NCBI GenBank assembly: GCA_937978655.1
Contig: CALJUX010000034.1
Span: forward strand, 1 to 64,000
Origin: an uncultured Chromatiaceae bacterium
GTDB lineage: Bacteria > Pseudomonadota > Gammaproteobacteria > Enterobacterales > Alteromonadaceae
Reading direction: 5' to 3'
Length of the DNA: 64,000 bases
Shown: positions 1 through 8,355 of the stretch, in pieces
Layout: every line of letters starts with the position of its first letter
Position numbering within the stretch: position 1 is the stretch's first letter
The notes under the pieces: generated by a model
Seen by the model: the letters and a program-made list of their open reading frames with translations, nothing else
Database searches by the model: none
What the model was told of the DNA's origin: nothing
Made by a program: the position numbers and the translations under genes

Positions 1-73
1 TTTGTTTTTTTTTTTAATGATACTGCTATCACCGAGATCTACACTCTTTCCCTACACGACGCTCTTCCGATCT
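1..73. other. Sequencing adapter at the contig end (artefact)
   Basis: Positions 1-15 are almost pure T. Positions 16-73 match the 58-nt Illumina P5/TruSeq universal adapter from memory, apart from a corrupted six-base stretch near position 24-29; the final part (GCTCTTCCGATCT, 61-73) is exact. Genomic sequence starts at about 74. Read on the minus strand, the adapter gives the peptide EERRVGKECRSR, a known contaminant at the ends of database proteins. Nothing in 1-73 should be annotated biologically. Confidence 0.97.
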
Positions 74-74
74 A

Positions 75-149
75 ATCGCTGCCGGTATTTTTGCCGCAGG
101 TTGTTCCATCGCAGTTGGCTTAATCAACGCAGCCAGCATGACATTCTGA
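75..149 (+). CDS. yjfL: DUF350 (UPF0719) inner-membrane protein, C-terminal fragment
   Basis: Only the last 24 codons are present, because the contig begins inside the gene and the adapter is joined directly to it. The visible peptide is a hydrophobic helix ending GLINAASMTF, which fits the end of DUF350/YjfL small membrane proteins. Its stop (TGA 147-149) is 10 bases before the next start and the SD GGAGG lies in that gap, so it is the first visible gene of a yjfL-yjfM-yjfC operon. The family has no firm function. The assignment rests on a short segment plus gene order. Confidence 0.6.
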   Translation: MAAGIFAAGCSIAVGLINAASMTF

Positions 150-159
150 CGGAGGCCCC

Positions 160-753
160 ATGAACAAAGCAGTGAAACGCAGTAAAAAAGCCGCTTTGGT
201 ACTGATGGTGCCGGCCACTGGATTTTTCCTTGCCAGCTGCAGCAGCGAAGAGCCGGTCGAAACTGTGGTCTACAAAAATGCCGAAGAATGCGCCGCATTT
301 TATAACCCACCGGAAAGCTGCAAAGCAGAATTTGCCAAAGCAGAAGCGCTGCATCAGCAAGTAGCACCGAAATATCAGACCCAGGCCGAATGTGAAGCTG
401 ACTTTGGTGCCGGTAATTGCCCGGCACCGGCAGCACCAGCTCCTGGCCAGCCGCAGGCCAGTGCCGGCTCTGGCTTTTTTATGCCGATGATGATGGGGTT
501 TCTGGCCGGTCAGATGCTGAATAAAAGCAGTGCGGCCAAACAGCAGGTGCCGACGCAGCCGCTTTACAAATCAAAAGATGATTTATCCACCTTCCGCACT
601 GCCAGCAATCAACCGGTCGCCCGGCAGAGCGGTCCGGTCAGTGTGATGCCGTCCAGAATGCAGATGACGCCGGGTAAAACCGTGTCGCGTGGCGGTTTTG
701 GTGCGCAGGCACAACGTCGCAGTGACCAGCAAAGTTCGTCTTTTGGTGGTTAA
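160..753 (+). CDS. yjfM: DUF1190 (YgiB/YjfM) family lipoprotein
   Basis: A 197-residue protein with a positively charged N-terminus, a hydrophobic stretch and a lipobox FLASC (Cys27), so probably a lipoprotein. Conserved YgiB/YjfM features are visible: paired cysteines in a region like YKNAEECAAF, a glycine/methionine hydrophobic patch around residues 105-125 (FFMPMMMGFLAGQML) and a C-terminal VSRGGFG motif followed by a Ser/Gly end. GGAGG lies five bases before ATG 160. It sits between a DUF350 gene and a YjfC-like ligase, the yjfLMC order of enterobacteria. The molecular function is unknown. YgiB is a paralogous name for the same family. Confidence 0.85.
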   Translation: MNKAVKRSKKAALVLMVPATGFFLASCSSEEPVETVVYKNAEECAAFYNPPESCKAEFAKAEALHQQVAPKYQTQAECEADFGAGNCPAPAAPAPGQPQASAGSGFFMPMMMGFLAGQMLNKSSAAKQQVPTQPLYKSKDDLSTFRTASNQPVARQSGPVSVMPSRMQMTPGKTVSRGGFGAQAQRRSDQQSSSFGG

Positions 754-765
754 GAGGCCCCGGCA

Positions 766-1920
766 ATGAAAAAGCTTCCGATCGCCGAACGGCCTGGCTG
801 GCGCAGTTATGCCGAGTCAGTCGGCTTTAATTTTCATACCTTCGACGGCGAACCCTATTGGGATGAATCGGCTTATTATCAGTTCAGCCTGCAGCAGATC
901 GAACAGGATCTGGAAGCGCCCAGCGAAGAAATTCACCAGATGGCCTTGTCGCTGGTGCCGGACATTCTGGCCAGTGAACAACTGTTACAACAGCTGGATG
1001 TCCCGGCCGCCTATTGGGATTGGATCGCCGCCAGCTGGCACAGCCAGCAAGCCCATTTATATGGCCGGCTGGACCTGGCTTATGACGGCAAAGGCCCGGC
1101 CAAACTGCTGGAACTGAATTACGACACGCCCACCTCACTGTACGAAACCGGTTTTTTTCAGTGGGTCTGGCTGGAAGACCAGCTGATGCGCGGCAAACTG
1201 CCGGCAGGTGCCGATCAGTTTAATTCGCTGCAGGATCAACTGGAGCACCGCTTCGCCAGCCTGAATTTATTACAACCTGTGTATTTCAGCTGTGTCGCCG
1301 ACAATATTGAAGATAAAGGCACAGTGCATTATCTGATGGATATTGCCATGCAGGCCGGTGTTGATGCCCGTTTTCTTGGCCTCGATCAAATCGGCGAAAT
1401 CAATGGCCAGCTGGTCGATACCGATAACTACCCGCTGCAGTCACTGTTTAAGTTGTATCCGTGGGAATTTATGCTGCGGGAAGAATTTGGCATGCACCTG
1501 AAAAGCAGCAACACGGCTTATCTGGAACCGGCATGGAAAATGTTGTTGTCGAACAAAGGCATACTGCCGTTGTTATGGCAAAAATATCCGAACCACCCCA
1601 ATTTGTTACCGGCGTTTCTTGATACAGAACCTGGCCGGCCGCTGGACACAGGCTGGGTGCGCAAACCGCTGTACTCACGCGAAGGCGCCAATATCGAACT
1701 GGTCGATCATCAGGGCAAGCGCCTGCACGTCGACGGCCCTTATAACGACAGCGGTTATATCCGGCAAGCCTTCCACCCGCTGCCAAAATTCGGCGACAGC
1801 TACACACTGATCGGCTCCTGGCTGGTCGGCGACAGCGCCGCTGGTATTGGTATTCGGGAAGACAATTCACTGATCACCAAAGACAGCTCGCGGTTTTTGC
1901 CGCATATCATCCTCGATTAA
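766..1920 (+). CDS. yjfC: Glutathionylspermidine synthase-like ATP-grasp ligase (YjfC/YgiC family)
   Basis: A 384-residue protein matching the glutathionylspermidine synthase C-terminal domain family: RPGWRSYAESVGFNFHTFDGEPYWDE at the start in pieces, LLELNYDTPTSLYE near residue 110, and a C-terminal ATP-grasp region (VRKPLYSREGANI about 305-317, then GSWLVGDSAAGIGIRED). These enzymes form an amide bond between a carboxylate and an amine using ATP. Known YjfC/YgiC proteins lack the amidase half of E. coli Gss and have not been shown to make glutathionylspermidine, so the substrate is unknown. Only 12 bases separate it from the DUF1190 gene, so the two are cotranscribed. Confidence 0.88.
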   Translation: MKKLPIAERPGWRSYAESVGFNFHTFDGEPYWDESAYYQFSLQQIEQDLEAPSEEIHQMALSLVPDILASEQLLQQLDVPAAYWDWIAASWHSQQAHLYGRLDLAYDGKGPAKLLELNYDTPTSLYETGFFQWVWLEDQLMRGKLPAGADQFNSLQDQLEHRFASLNLLQPVYFSCVADNIEDKGTVHYLMDIAMQAGVDARFLGLDQIGEINGQLVDTDNYPLQSLFKLYPWEFMLREEFGMHLKSSNTAYLEPAWKMLLSNKGILPLLWQKYPNHPNLLPAFLDTEPGRPLDTGWVRKPLYSREGANIELVDHQGKRLHVDGPYNDSGYIRQAFHPLPKFGDSYTLIGSWLVGDSAAGIGIREDNSLITKDSSRFLPHIILD

Positions 1921-2051
1921 CCACGGCACCGGCGTTTGGCTGCCACAGTGCAGCCCGGCGCCACGCTGGTGAAAATCCAGCCAAATCACACACCTGCTCC
2001 GATATCAGAATTAAATCAAATAAAAATCACTTTCTTGTCTCAAAATCGATT

Positions 2052-2066
2052 TTGACAACGCTGTCA
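2052..2066 (+). promoter_or_regulatory. NagR/LacI-like operator before the chitinase operon, overlapping a perfect -35 hexamer
   Basis: TGACAACGCTGTCA (2053-2066) is an inverted repeat of the form TGACA-RCGY-TGTCA with the central CG typical of LacI-family operators. Right-flank bases extend the match to the palindrome I recall for NagR, AATGACARCGYTGTCATT. TTGACA at 2052-2057 is a perfect -35 hexamer, although no good -10 was found 16-18 bases downstream. A further half site, GGTGACAGC, lies at about 2080-2088. Binding here would repress chiA and the genes behind it. The regulator is not in this window. Confidence 0.65.
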
Positions 2067-2201
2067 TTTGTTTCATCTTGGTGACAGCAAAACAGGCACT
2101 CACCCAAGGACAGCGCGCACAAGGACAAAGTGCAAAAGACTCGCAGCGCCCGTCATGCTGATCACAACCACAAAAATCAGACTCAACAGGCAGGACTTTA
2201 T

Positions 2202-3929
2202 ATGCAAACGCAATTCATCACCGCACGCCGGCTCGGCTGGCTGTGCGCAGCGCTTTATGCCGCACAACTCCAGGCAGCACCGGCGCTGCCGGCCAAACCG
2301 GTACTGGGCTGGCAGGAAACCAATCTGACACTGCAAAACGGCAGTGTAAACGTACCCATCCAGTGGAATATGTGGTGGGGCACCAACGGCAACCAATGGC
2401 AACTGCTACAAAACGGTGTGGTGGTGCACAGCGCCAGCCTGAGCCCGAATGGCCAGAATGCCCAAAGCGGCAATAAAACCGTCAGCGTTACCGCCGCCGG
2501 CAGTTATGAATATGTGGTGGCGCTCTGTAATGTGGTGGGCAGCGAGCGCAGCTGCACCCAAAGCGACAAACGCCTGATCACAGTCACAGGCAGCGGCGAT
2601 CCTGGCACGCCCGGCGGTTTTGATCCCTGGACCCAGCTGAATTTTGCCGGCTGGCCAAAACCGCTGCTGCAGCAAAATAAACCTTATCAGAACACCAGCA
2701 ATAAAATGGTCGGCGGGTATTTTGTCGAATGGGGCATCTATGGCAGAAACTTCCATGCCTATGATATTCCTGCCAAAAACCTGACTCATTTGTTCTATGG
2801 TTTTATTCCGGTCTGTGGTGCCAATGACGCGTTAAAACGCGACAATCCGCAGGGCTACAGCGCGCTGCAGGCACAATGTAATGGCAAACCAGACTACAGC
2901 GTCGTAGTCCACGACAAATGGGCGGCACTGGACAAAGGCTACGCCAACGACAAATGGGACCAGCCGATCAAAGGCCTGTTTGCCGAAATGTACCGGCTGA
3001 AAAAAACCAATCCGCATTTAAAAATCCTGCCTTCGGTCGGCGGCTGGACCTTATCCGACCCGCTGTACAAAGTCGGTACTGATGCCAAAGCCCGCGCGGT
3101 TTTTGTGGCCTCAGTCACCGACTTTATCAAAACCTACGATTTCTTTGACGGCGTGGATATTGACTGGGAATTTCCCGGTGGCGGCGGTGCCAATGACACG
3201 CTGGGCAGCCCGCAGGATGGCGACGGTTTTGTGTTGTTGATGAAAGACTTACGCACGGCTCTGAATGCTCTGTCGGCTAAAACCGGCCGCACTTATCAGC
3301 TGACGGCGGCCATGAGTGGCGGCGTGGAGAAACTGAGCCGGGTCAACTGGGAAGCCGCACATCCGTACATGGATTACATCAACCTGATGACCTACGACTA
3401 CTACGGCGCCTGGAATGGCACCCTGGGTCATATGGCGGGCACTTACCCGAACAGTAATTCGCCGATCAGCGGTTTTTCGGCTGAAGAAGCGGTGAAACAC
3501 CTGCTGGCACGGCAAGTCCCGGCCAATAAAGTCACTATTGGCGCAGCGATGTACGGCCGCGGCTGGAAAACCGTCAGCGGCGTGAAAAATGGCAATCCAT
3601 TCACCGGCACCGGTGGCGAAGGCATCGCCGGCAGCTGGGAAAAAGGCATCGAAGATTACAAAAAAATCGAAAGCCAGCTGCTGGGTGGCCCGAATGGCAG
3701 CGGCGCCAATGGCTACACGCTGTATTGGGACGAGCAGGCCAAAGCCAGTTATGTCTGGAATCCTGCCACCACCAGTCTGGTCAGCTTTGACACACCACGC
3801 TCAGTCAAAGCCAAAGGTGAGCTGATCCGTCAATACGGTTTAGGCGGCATCTTTGCCTGGGAATTAGACGCGGATAACGGCCAGATCCTCAATGCGATGC
3901 ATCAGGGACTGGGCCATCCACAGCAATAA
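2202..3929 (+). CDS. chiA: Secreted GH18 chitinase, ChiA type
   Basis: A 575-residue secreted endo/exo-chitinase that hydrolyses beta-1,4-GlcNAc polymers. A signal peptide (about residues 1-24, ending LQAA) is followed by a FnIII-like ChiA N-terminal domain (about 25-130, with WNMWWGTNGNQW) and the GH18 barrel. The catalytic motif DGVDIDWE occupies residues 316-323, with Glu323 as acid/base; this matches Serratia ChiA (Glu315, about 563 residues). LMTYDYYGAWN and the GGIFAWELDADNG end of the barrel are also visible. I chose ATG 2202 because AGGA (2192-2195) lies six bases before it and the signal peptide starts there; an in-frame ATG at 2130 lacks both. It is the first gene of a three-gene chitin operon. 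Confidence 0.93.
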   Translation: MQTQFITARRLGWLCAALYAAQLQAAPALPAKPVLGWQETNLTLQNGSVNVPIQWNMWWGTNGNQWQLLQNGVVVHSASLSPNGQNAQSGNKTVSVTAAGSYEYVVALCNVVGSERSCTQSDKRLITVTGSGDPGTPGGFDPWTQLNFAGWPKPLLQQNKPYQNTSNKMVGGYFVEWGIYGRNFHAYDIPAKNLTHLFYGFIPVCGANDALKRDNPQGYSALQAQCNGKPDYSVVVHDKWAALDKGYANDKWDQPIKGLFAEMYRLKKTNPHLKILPSVGGWTLSDPLYKVGTDAKARAVFVASVTDFIKTYDFFDGVDIDWEFPGGGGANDTLGSPQDGDGFVLLMKDLRTALNALSAKTGRTYQLTAAMSGGVEKLSRVNWEAAHPYMDYINLMTYDYYGAWNGTLGHMAGTYPNSNSPISGFSAEEAVKHLLARQVPANKVTIGAAMYGRGWKTVSGVKNGNPFTGTGGEGIAGSWEKGIEDYKKIESQLLGGPNGSGANGYTLYWDEQAKASYVWNPATTSLVSFDTPRSVKAKGELIRQYGLGGIFAWELDADNGQILNAMHQGLGHPQQ

Positions 3930-3962
3930 ATTGCACAGCGCTGCACAAAATCCATTGAACAC

Positions 3963-3983
3963 GGCAGGTGCCAATCACCTGCC
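3963..3983 (+). other. Perfect intercistronic hairpin (8-bp stem, 5-nt loop)
   Basis: GGCAGGTG (3963-3970) pairs exactly with CACCTGCC (3976-3983). There is no T-run, so it is not a classical terminator. It ends two bases before the AAGGA ribosome binding site of the second chitinase, where it could act as an mRNA stability or translation element. A similar hairpin sits in the next gap at 7070-7093. Confidence 0.7.
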
Positions 3984-3997
3984 TGAAGGAATTTTTG

Positions 3998-6900
3998 ATG
4001 AAAATATCACGCTCATTGCTGGCCATCACGATGGCCGGCCTGTCACAGCAGGCGGCCGCCGTCAGCTGTACCAACCTGGAAAGCTGGCTGGCCGGAAAGT
4101 CTTATAACGGCGGCTCAACCGTCCAGCACGAACAAAAGGCCTACAAAGCCAACTGGTGGAATCAGAATAAAAACCCGGCGCAATATTCCAATCCGTATCA
4201 GGAATGGACCAAACAAGGCGACTGTGATGGTGTAGTTGCGAACAAACCACCGCAAATCAGCCTGACCGCCCCTGCGGCCGGCAGCAACCACTCTACCGGT
4301 GCCGCAGTGACGCTGAGCGCCACTGCCAGCGACACCGACGGCACTGTCAGTAAAGTCGAATTTTATGTTGATAATCAACTGGCTGGCAGCGACAGCAGCG
4401 CGCCGTACAGCCTGAACTGGACAGCGGTTGCCGGCAATCATAGTGTCTACGCCAAAGCGACCGACGACAAAGCCGCCAGCAGCCAGACTGCACCGGTGAG
4501 CTTCACTGTCAGCGCCGGCAATAATCAATTGCCCAGCGTCAGCATCACGGCGCCAGCCAACAATGCCAACCTGAATGCCGGTGAAACGGTGTTGCTGAGC
4601 GCCAATGCCAGCGATGCCGACGGCAGCGTCGCCAAAGTGCAGTTTGTATTAAACGGCACTGTGATTGCAGAGAAAACCGCTGCGCCATACAACAGCAGCT
4701 GGACCGCCGTCGCCGGCAATCAGCAACTGACGGTGCGGGTCATTGATAATCTTGGTGGTCAGAGCGAAGCCAGTATTTCGTTCAGTGTCACCAGCTCGCC
4801 CACCGGCCATGCCGCCTGCCGGCCAGACGGTCTGTACCAGACGCCGGGGCTGAATGTGCCCTATTGCACCATCTATGACCAGCAAGGCCGCGAGAAAATG
4901 GGCGCTGACCATCCGCGCCGCATCATTGGTTATTTCACCAGCTGGCGTACCGGCAAAAATGGCCAGCCGTCTTACCTTGCTCACAACATTCCGTGGGACA
5001 AAGTGACACATCTGAACTACGCCTTTGCCCATGTCGACGCGCAAAATAAGGTGTCGATTGGCAACCCACAGGCGCCCGACAATGCGGCCACTAATATGGA
5101 ATGGCCAGGCGTGGCCGGCGCTGAAATGGACCCGCAGTTCAGCTACAAAGGCCACTTTAACCAGCTGAATAAATTCAAAAAACAACATCCGGACGTAAAA
5201 ACGCTGGTGTCGATTGGCGGCTGGGCCGAAACCGGCGGTTATTTTGACGACCAGGGCAACCGCGTTGCCAGTGGCGGCTTTTACACTATGACCACCAATG
5301 CCGACAACTCCGTCAATGTCGCAGGTATCAATACCTTCGCCGACTCCGTCGTCACTTTCCTGCGCACTTATGGCTTTGACGGCGCTGACATCGACTACGA
5401 ATACCCATCCAGCATGAAAGATTCCGGCAATCCGGATGATTTTGCCATCTCCAACGCCCGGCGCGCCGGCCTGATGGCGTCTTATCAGGTGCTGATGAAA
5501 ACGCTGCGGGAAAAACTCGATGCGGCCTCAGTCGCCGACGGTAAACACTATTTACTGACCATCGCCTCGCCATCAAGCGGCTATCTGCTGCGCGGCATGG
5601 AAGTGTTCCCGGTCACGCAGTACCTGGATTACGTCAACATCATGAGTTACGACCTGCACGGCGCCTGGAACCAGCATGTAGGCCCGAATGCCGCGCTGTT
5701 TGACGATGGCCGCGACAGTGAATTGCTGGTGTGGAACTACTACCAAAGCGCACAATATCAGGGTCTTGGTTACCTCAACACCGACTGGGCTTATCATTAT
5801 TTCCGTGGTGCGATGCAGGCCGGCCGCGTCAACATCGGCGTGCCTTATTACAGCCGCGGCTGGCAGAATGTCACCGGCGGAACTAAAGGCTTGTGGGGCA
5901 AAGCAGCGCAGCCGAATCAAAGCCAGTGTCCACCCGGCACCGGTGGCTCAGCCCAAAACCAATGTGGCGCTGGCGCAGTCGGCATCGACAATCTGTGGCA
6001 TGACAAAAACAGCCTGGGCGCTGAAGTACCGGCCGGCTCCAATCCGCTGTGGCATACCCGCAACCTGCAACTGGGCAAAGCCGGCTCTTATGCCGCCGCT
6101 TATGGCCTGGACCCGGCGACAGATCCAACTGACCGGCTGACCGGCGTATACCAGAGCCAATACGACCCGACTTTGGTCGCCACCTGGCTGTGGAACGACA
6201 CGAAAAAAGTGTTTTTGTCAGTTGAAGATGAAGAAAGTATTCAGCAAAAAGCCAACTACATCGTCAATAAAGGCATCGGCGGGGTGATGTTCTGGGAACT
6301 GGCCGGTGACTACAGATACGACGCCGCCAAAGCTGAATATGGCATGGGCGCCGACCTCACCAACATCTTCTACCAGACCTTTAAAACTGCCGCGCCTTAT
6401 GGCAACAAACGCGACGCGAAACCTTTACCGGCACAAAGCATTGATCTGCAGGTCAAAATCGACGGTTTTAAACTCGGTGATGCTAACTATCCGATCAATC
6501 CGAAACTGACGCTGAGCAACAAATCCGGCCAGACGATTCCGGGCGGCGCCAAAATCAGCTTTGACGTCCCCACCGCCAGCGGCGACAACTTCACTGACCA
6601 AAGCGGTTACGGCACTAAGGTCATCCAAAGCGGCCGCAACAGCAGTGGCAATAATATCGGTGGCATCCAAAACGACTTCCACCGCGTTGAGCTGACCTTA
6701 CCCACACACAGCCCGCTGGCAGCAAATACCAGCACCAGCCTCACGCTGAATTATTACCTGCCCATTCCGATGCCGTCGAACTGGCGGGTCAGTGTTGGCA
6801 GCCAGAGTTTTGCTTTGACTCAGGAATATCCGCAGTTGCCGGCCGGCACTATCAGTGGTGGCGGTGATACCGGCGGCAGTTGTGCCGGCGTGCCTGCAAC

Positions 6901-7051
6901 GGTCAATGACTATCCAAACTGGCCACGCGGCAGTTATGCCGCCGCCGGCGACTATCTGCGCCATCAGGGCAAAGTCTACAAAGCCAACTGGTGGACCCAA
7001 TCGGTGCCGGGTTCCGACGGCAGCTGGACTTTTGTCTGCGACAAAACCTGA
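3998..7051 (+). CDS. Multidomain secreted GH18 chitinase with two chitin-binding modules
   Basis: A 1017-residue secreted chitinase. In order: signal peptide (1-21); N-terminal CBM5/12 (about 24-77, AYKANWWNQN, bounded by Cys24 and Cys76); two bacterial Ig-like domains of about 90 residues each (84-172 and 178-266, each with the pattern ASDxDGxVxKVxF); GH18 barrel (about 300-740) with DGADIDYE at 461-468, catalytic Glu468; a ChiC-type C-terminal domain; and a C-terminal CBM5/12 (about 966-1017, VYKANWWTQS). ATG 3998 is preceded by AAGGA seven bases upstream, and an upstream in-frame ATG at 3968 lies inside the hairpin. It probably complements ChiA with different processivity or polarity. The exact subfamily was not resolved. 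Confidence 0.92.
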   Translation: MKISRSLLAITMAGLSQQAAAVSCTNLESWLAGKSYNGGSTVQHEQKAYKANWWNQNKNPAQYSNPYQEWTKQGDCDGVVANKPPQISLTAPAAGSNHSTGAAVTLSATASDTDGTVSKVEFYVDNQLAGSDSSAPYSLNWTAVAGNHSVYAKATDDKAASSQTAPVSFTVSAGNNQLPSVSITAPANNANLNAGETVLLSANASDADGSVAKVQFVLNGTVIAEKTAAPYNSSWTAVAGNQQLTVRVIDNLGGQSEASISFSVTSSPTGHAACRPDGLYQTPGLNVPYCTIYDQQGREKMGADHPRRIIGYFTSWRTGKNGQPSYLAHNIPWDKVTHLNYAFAHVDAQNKVSIGNPQAPDNAATNMEWPGVAGAEMDPQFSYKGHFNQLNKFKKQHPDVKTLVSIGGWAETGGYFDDQGNRVASGGFYTMTTNADNSVNVAGINTFADSVVTFLRTYGFDGADIDYEYPSSMKDSGNPDDFAISNARRAGLMASYQVLMKTLREKLDAASVADGKHYLLTIASPSSGYLLRGMEVFPVTQYLDYVNIMSYDLHGAWNQHVGPNAALFDDGRDSELLVWNYYQSAQYQGLGYLNTDWAYHYFRGAMQAGRVNIGVPYYSRGWQNVTGGTKGLWGKAAQPNQSQCPPGTGGSAQNQCGAGAVGIDNLWHDKNSLGAEVPAGSNPLWHTRNLQLGKAGSYAAAYGLDPATDPTDRLTGVYQSQYDPTLVATWLWNDTKKVFLSVEDEESIQQKANYIVNKGIGGVMFWELAGDYRYDAAKAEYGMGADLTNIFYQTFKTAAPYGNKRDAKPLPAQSIDLQVKIDGFKLGDANYPINPKLTLSNKSGQTIPGGAKISFDVPTASGDNFTDQSGYGTKVIQSGRNSSGNNIGGIQNDFHRVELTLPTHSPLAANTSTSLTLNYYLPIPMPSNWRVSVGSQSFALTQEYPQLPAGTISGGGDTGGSCAGVPATVNDYPNWPRGSYAAAGDYLRHQGKVYKANWWTQSVPGSDGSWTFVCDKT

Positions 7052-7069
7052 ATGTTTTGACTGACCACA

Positions 7070-7093
7070 GACAGGCCGTCCGCACGGCCTGTC
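7070..7093 (+). other. Perfect intercistronic hairpin (10-bp stem, 4-nt loop)
   Basis: GACAGGCCGT (7070-7079) pairs exactly with ACGGCCTGTC (7084-7093) around a CCGC loop. No T-run follows. It ends five bases before the AGGAGA ribosome binding site (7099-7104) of the LPMO gene, which is the same placement as the hairpin at 3963-3983. Confidence 0.75.
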
Positions 7094-7111
7094 ATCACAG
7101 GAGAATACAAA

Positions 7112-8311
7112 ATGCTTAAGTTATTCACCGCTGGCAGTACATTGCTGTTATTGCTGGCCGCCCAGACCGCACAAGCCCACGGTTATGTCGATTACCCCAA
7201 AGCCCGTCAGCAAATTTGTAAAGACGACGGCGGCTACTGGTGGCCGGCCGACGGTTCCGGCATCCCAAATCTGGCCTGCCGCGCCGCCTATCAACAATCC
7301 GGTGGCTACGCGCTTACGCAACATCATGAATATTCAGTCAATGTGCCGGACTATCACAATCAGACCGCAGTACGGGCAGCAGTGAAAAATGGTCTGCTCT
7401 GCGCCGGCGGTGACAGCCGCAAAGCCGGCATGGATGTCCCTTCCGCCCATTGGCAGCGCACTGTGATTGACCTGCAAACCACGCCACAGCTGCGGCTGCG
7501 TTTTCGCGCCACCACACCACATAACCCTAGTTTCTGGCAGTTTTATCTGTCTAATCCGGGCTTTGACGCGGCCGCTGCGCCGCTCAGCTGGGAGCAACTG
7601 ACGCTGATTCACCAGCAAACCGATGTGCCAGCGGTCAGTGGTTATTACGAAATCGATGTGCCGCTACCGAAAAACCGCAGTGGCAACGCGGTGTTGTATA
7701 CACGCTGGCAGCGTCAGGACGTGGTCGGTGAAGGTTTTTACAATTGCTCTGACTTACAGTTCAGCAACGGCGACAGCAACAGTGGCAGCTGGTATGACAA
7801 AGGCGCTTATTTGACCGCGACCCAGCTTGGCAAAGCCGGTGAAACGGCACTGTTGCGGGTGTTTGATGCCAATGGCCAGGAACAGCTGCAAAAATCGCTG
7901 CTGATAAGCCAAAGCAATCAGACCGGCCAGCAATGGGCACTGGAGCTGGCGCAGCAGGTGAACACGCTGCACGCGGATGTGCTGCAGATTGGTGTGCAAA
8001 ATCAAGGTCAAATCAGCCTGCAGCAGCCGATCGGCAGCAACAGGTTTTATCTGAAAAATGCCACCGGCTATGTCAACCTCGAGTTAAAACCAGCGCAAAG
8101 CGGCCAGACCTGCGGCGGCGTCGACCCGGCGAAAATCTTCGCTTACCCGAACTGGCCACGCAAAGATGAAGCCAACAGACCCAGTTACGCCAGCAGCGGC
8201 GACTATATGTCCGATGCCGGCAAATTGTATCAGGCCAAATGGTGGACGCAGAGCAAACCCGGCAGCGACGGCAGCTGGCAATTTGTTTGTAGTTTCACCA
8301 CCGGCGCCTGA
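7112..8311 (+). CDS. Secreted AA10 lytic polysaccharide monooxygenase (GbpA/CbpD-like), chitin-active
   Basis: A 399-residue copper enzyme that oxidatively cleaves crystalline chitin. The signal peptide ends TAQA at residue 22, leaving His23 as the mature N-terminus (HGYVDYPKAR), the first copper ligand; His113 in SAHWQRT is a good candidate for the second ligand of the histidine brace. The AA10 domain (about 23-200) is followed by a GbpA-like middle domain and a C-terminal CBM5/12 (about 345-399, KWWTQSKPGSDGSW) that closely resembles the last module of the preceding chitinase. AGGAGA precedes ATG 7112. Last gene of the operon, with a strong terminator behind it. LPMO plus two GH18 enzymes is a standard chitin-depolymerising set. 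Confidence 0.93.
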   Translation: MLKLFTAGSTLLLLLAAQTAQAHGYVDYPKARQQICKDDGGYWWPADGSGIPNLACRAAYQQSGGYALTQHHEYSVNVPDYHNQTAVRAAVKNGLLCAGGDSRKAGMDVPSAHWQRTVIDLQTTPQLRLRFRATTPHNPSFWQFYLSNPGFDAAAAPLSWEQLTLIHQQTDVPAVSGYYEIDVPLPKNRSGNAVLYTRWQRQDVVGEGFYNCSDLQFSNGDSNSGSWYDKGAYLTATQLGKAGETALLRVFDANGQEQLQKSLLISQSNQTGQQWALELAQQVNTLHADVLQIGVQNQGQISLQQPIGSNRFYLKNATGYVNLELKPAQSGQTCGGVDPAKIFAYPNWPRKDEANRPSYASSGDYMSDAGKLYQAKWWTQSKPGSDGSWQFVCSFTTGA

Positions 8312-8331
8312 GCCAGCGTGTTGTGCGATAT

Positions 8332-8355
8332 GGGCGCAGGGATGCGCCCCTTTTT
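8332..8355 (+). terminator. Rho-independent terminator of the chitin operon
   Basis: GGGCGCA (8332-8338) pairs with TGCGCCC (8343-8349) around GGGA, followed by C and five T. It starts 21 bases after the LPMO stop codon. Confidence 0.88.

Noticed and set aside
29..436. Minus-strand open frame running into the contig start
   Set aside because: Its last residues are translated adapter sequence, and the rest is antisense to the DUF1190 lipoprotein gene.
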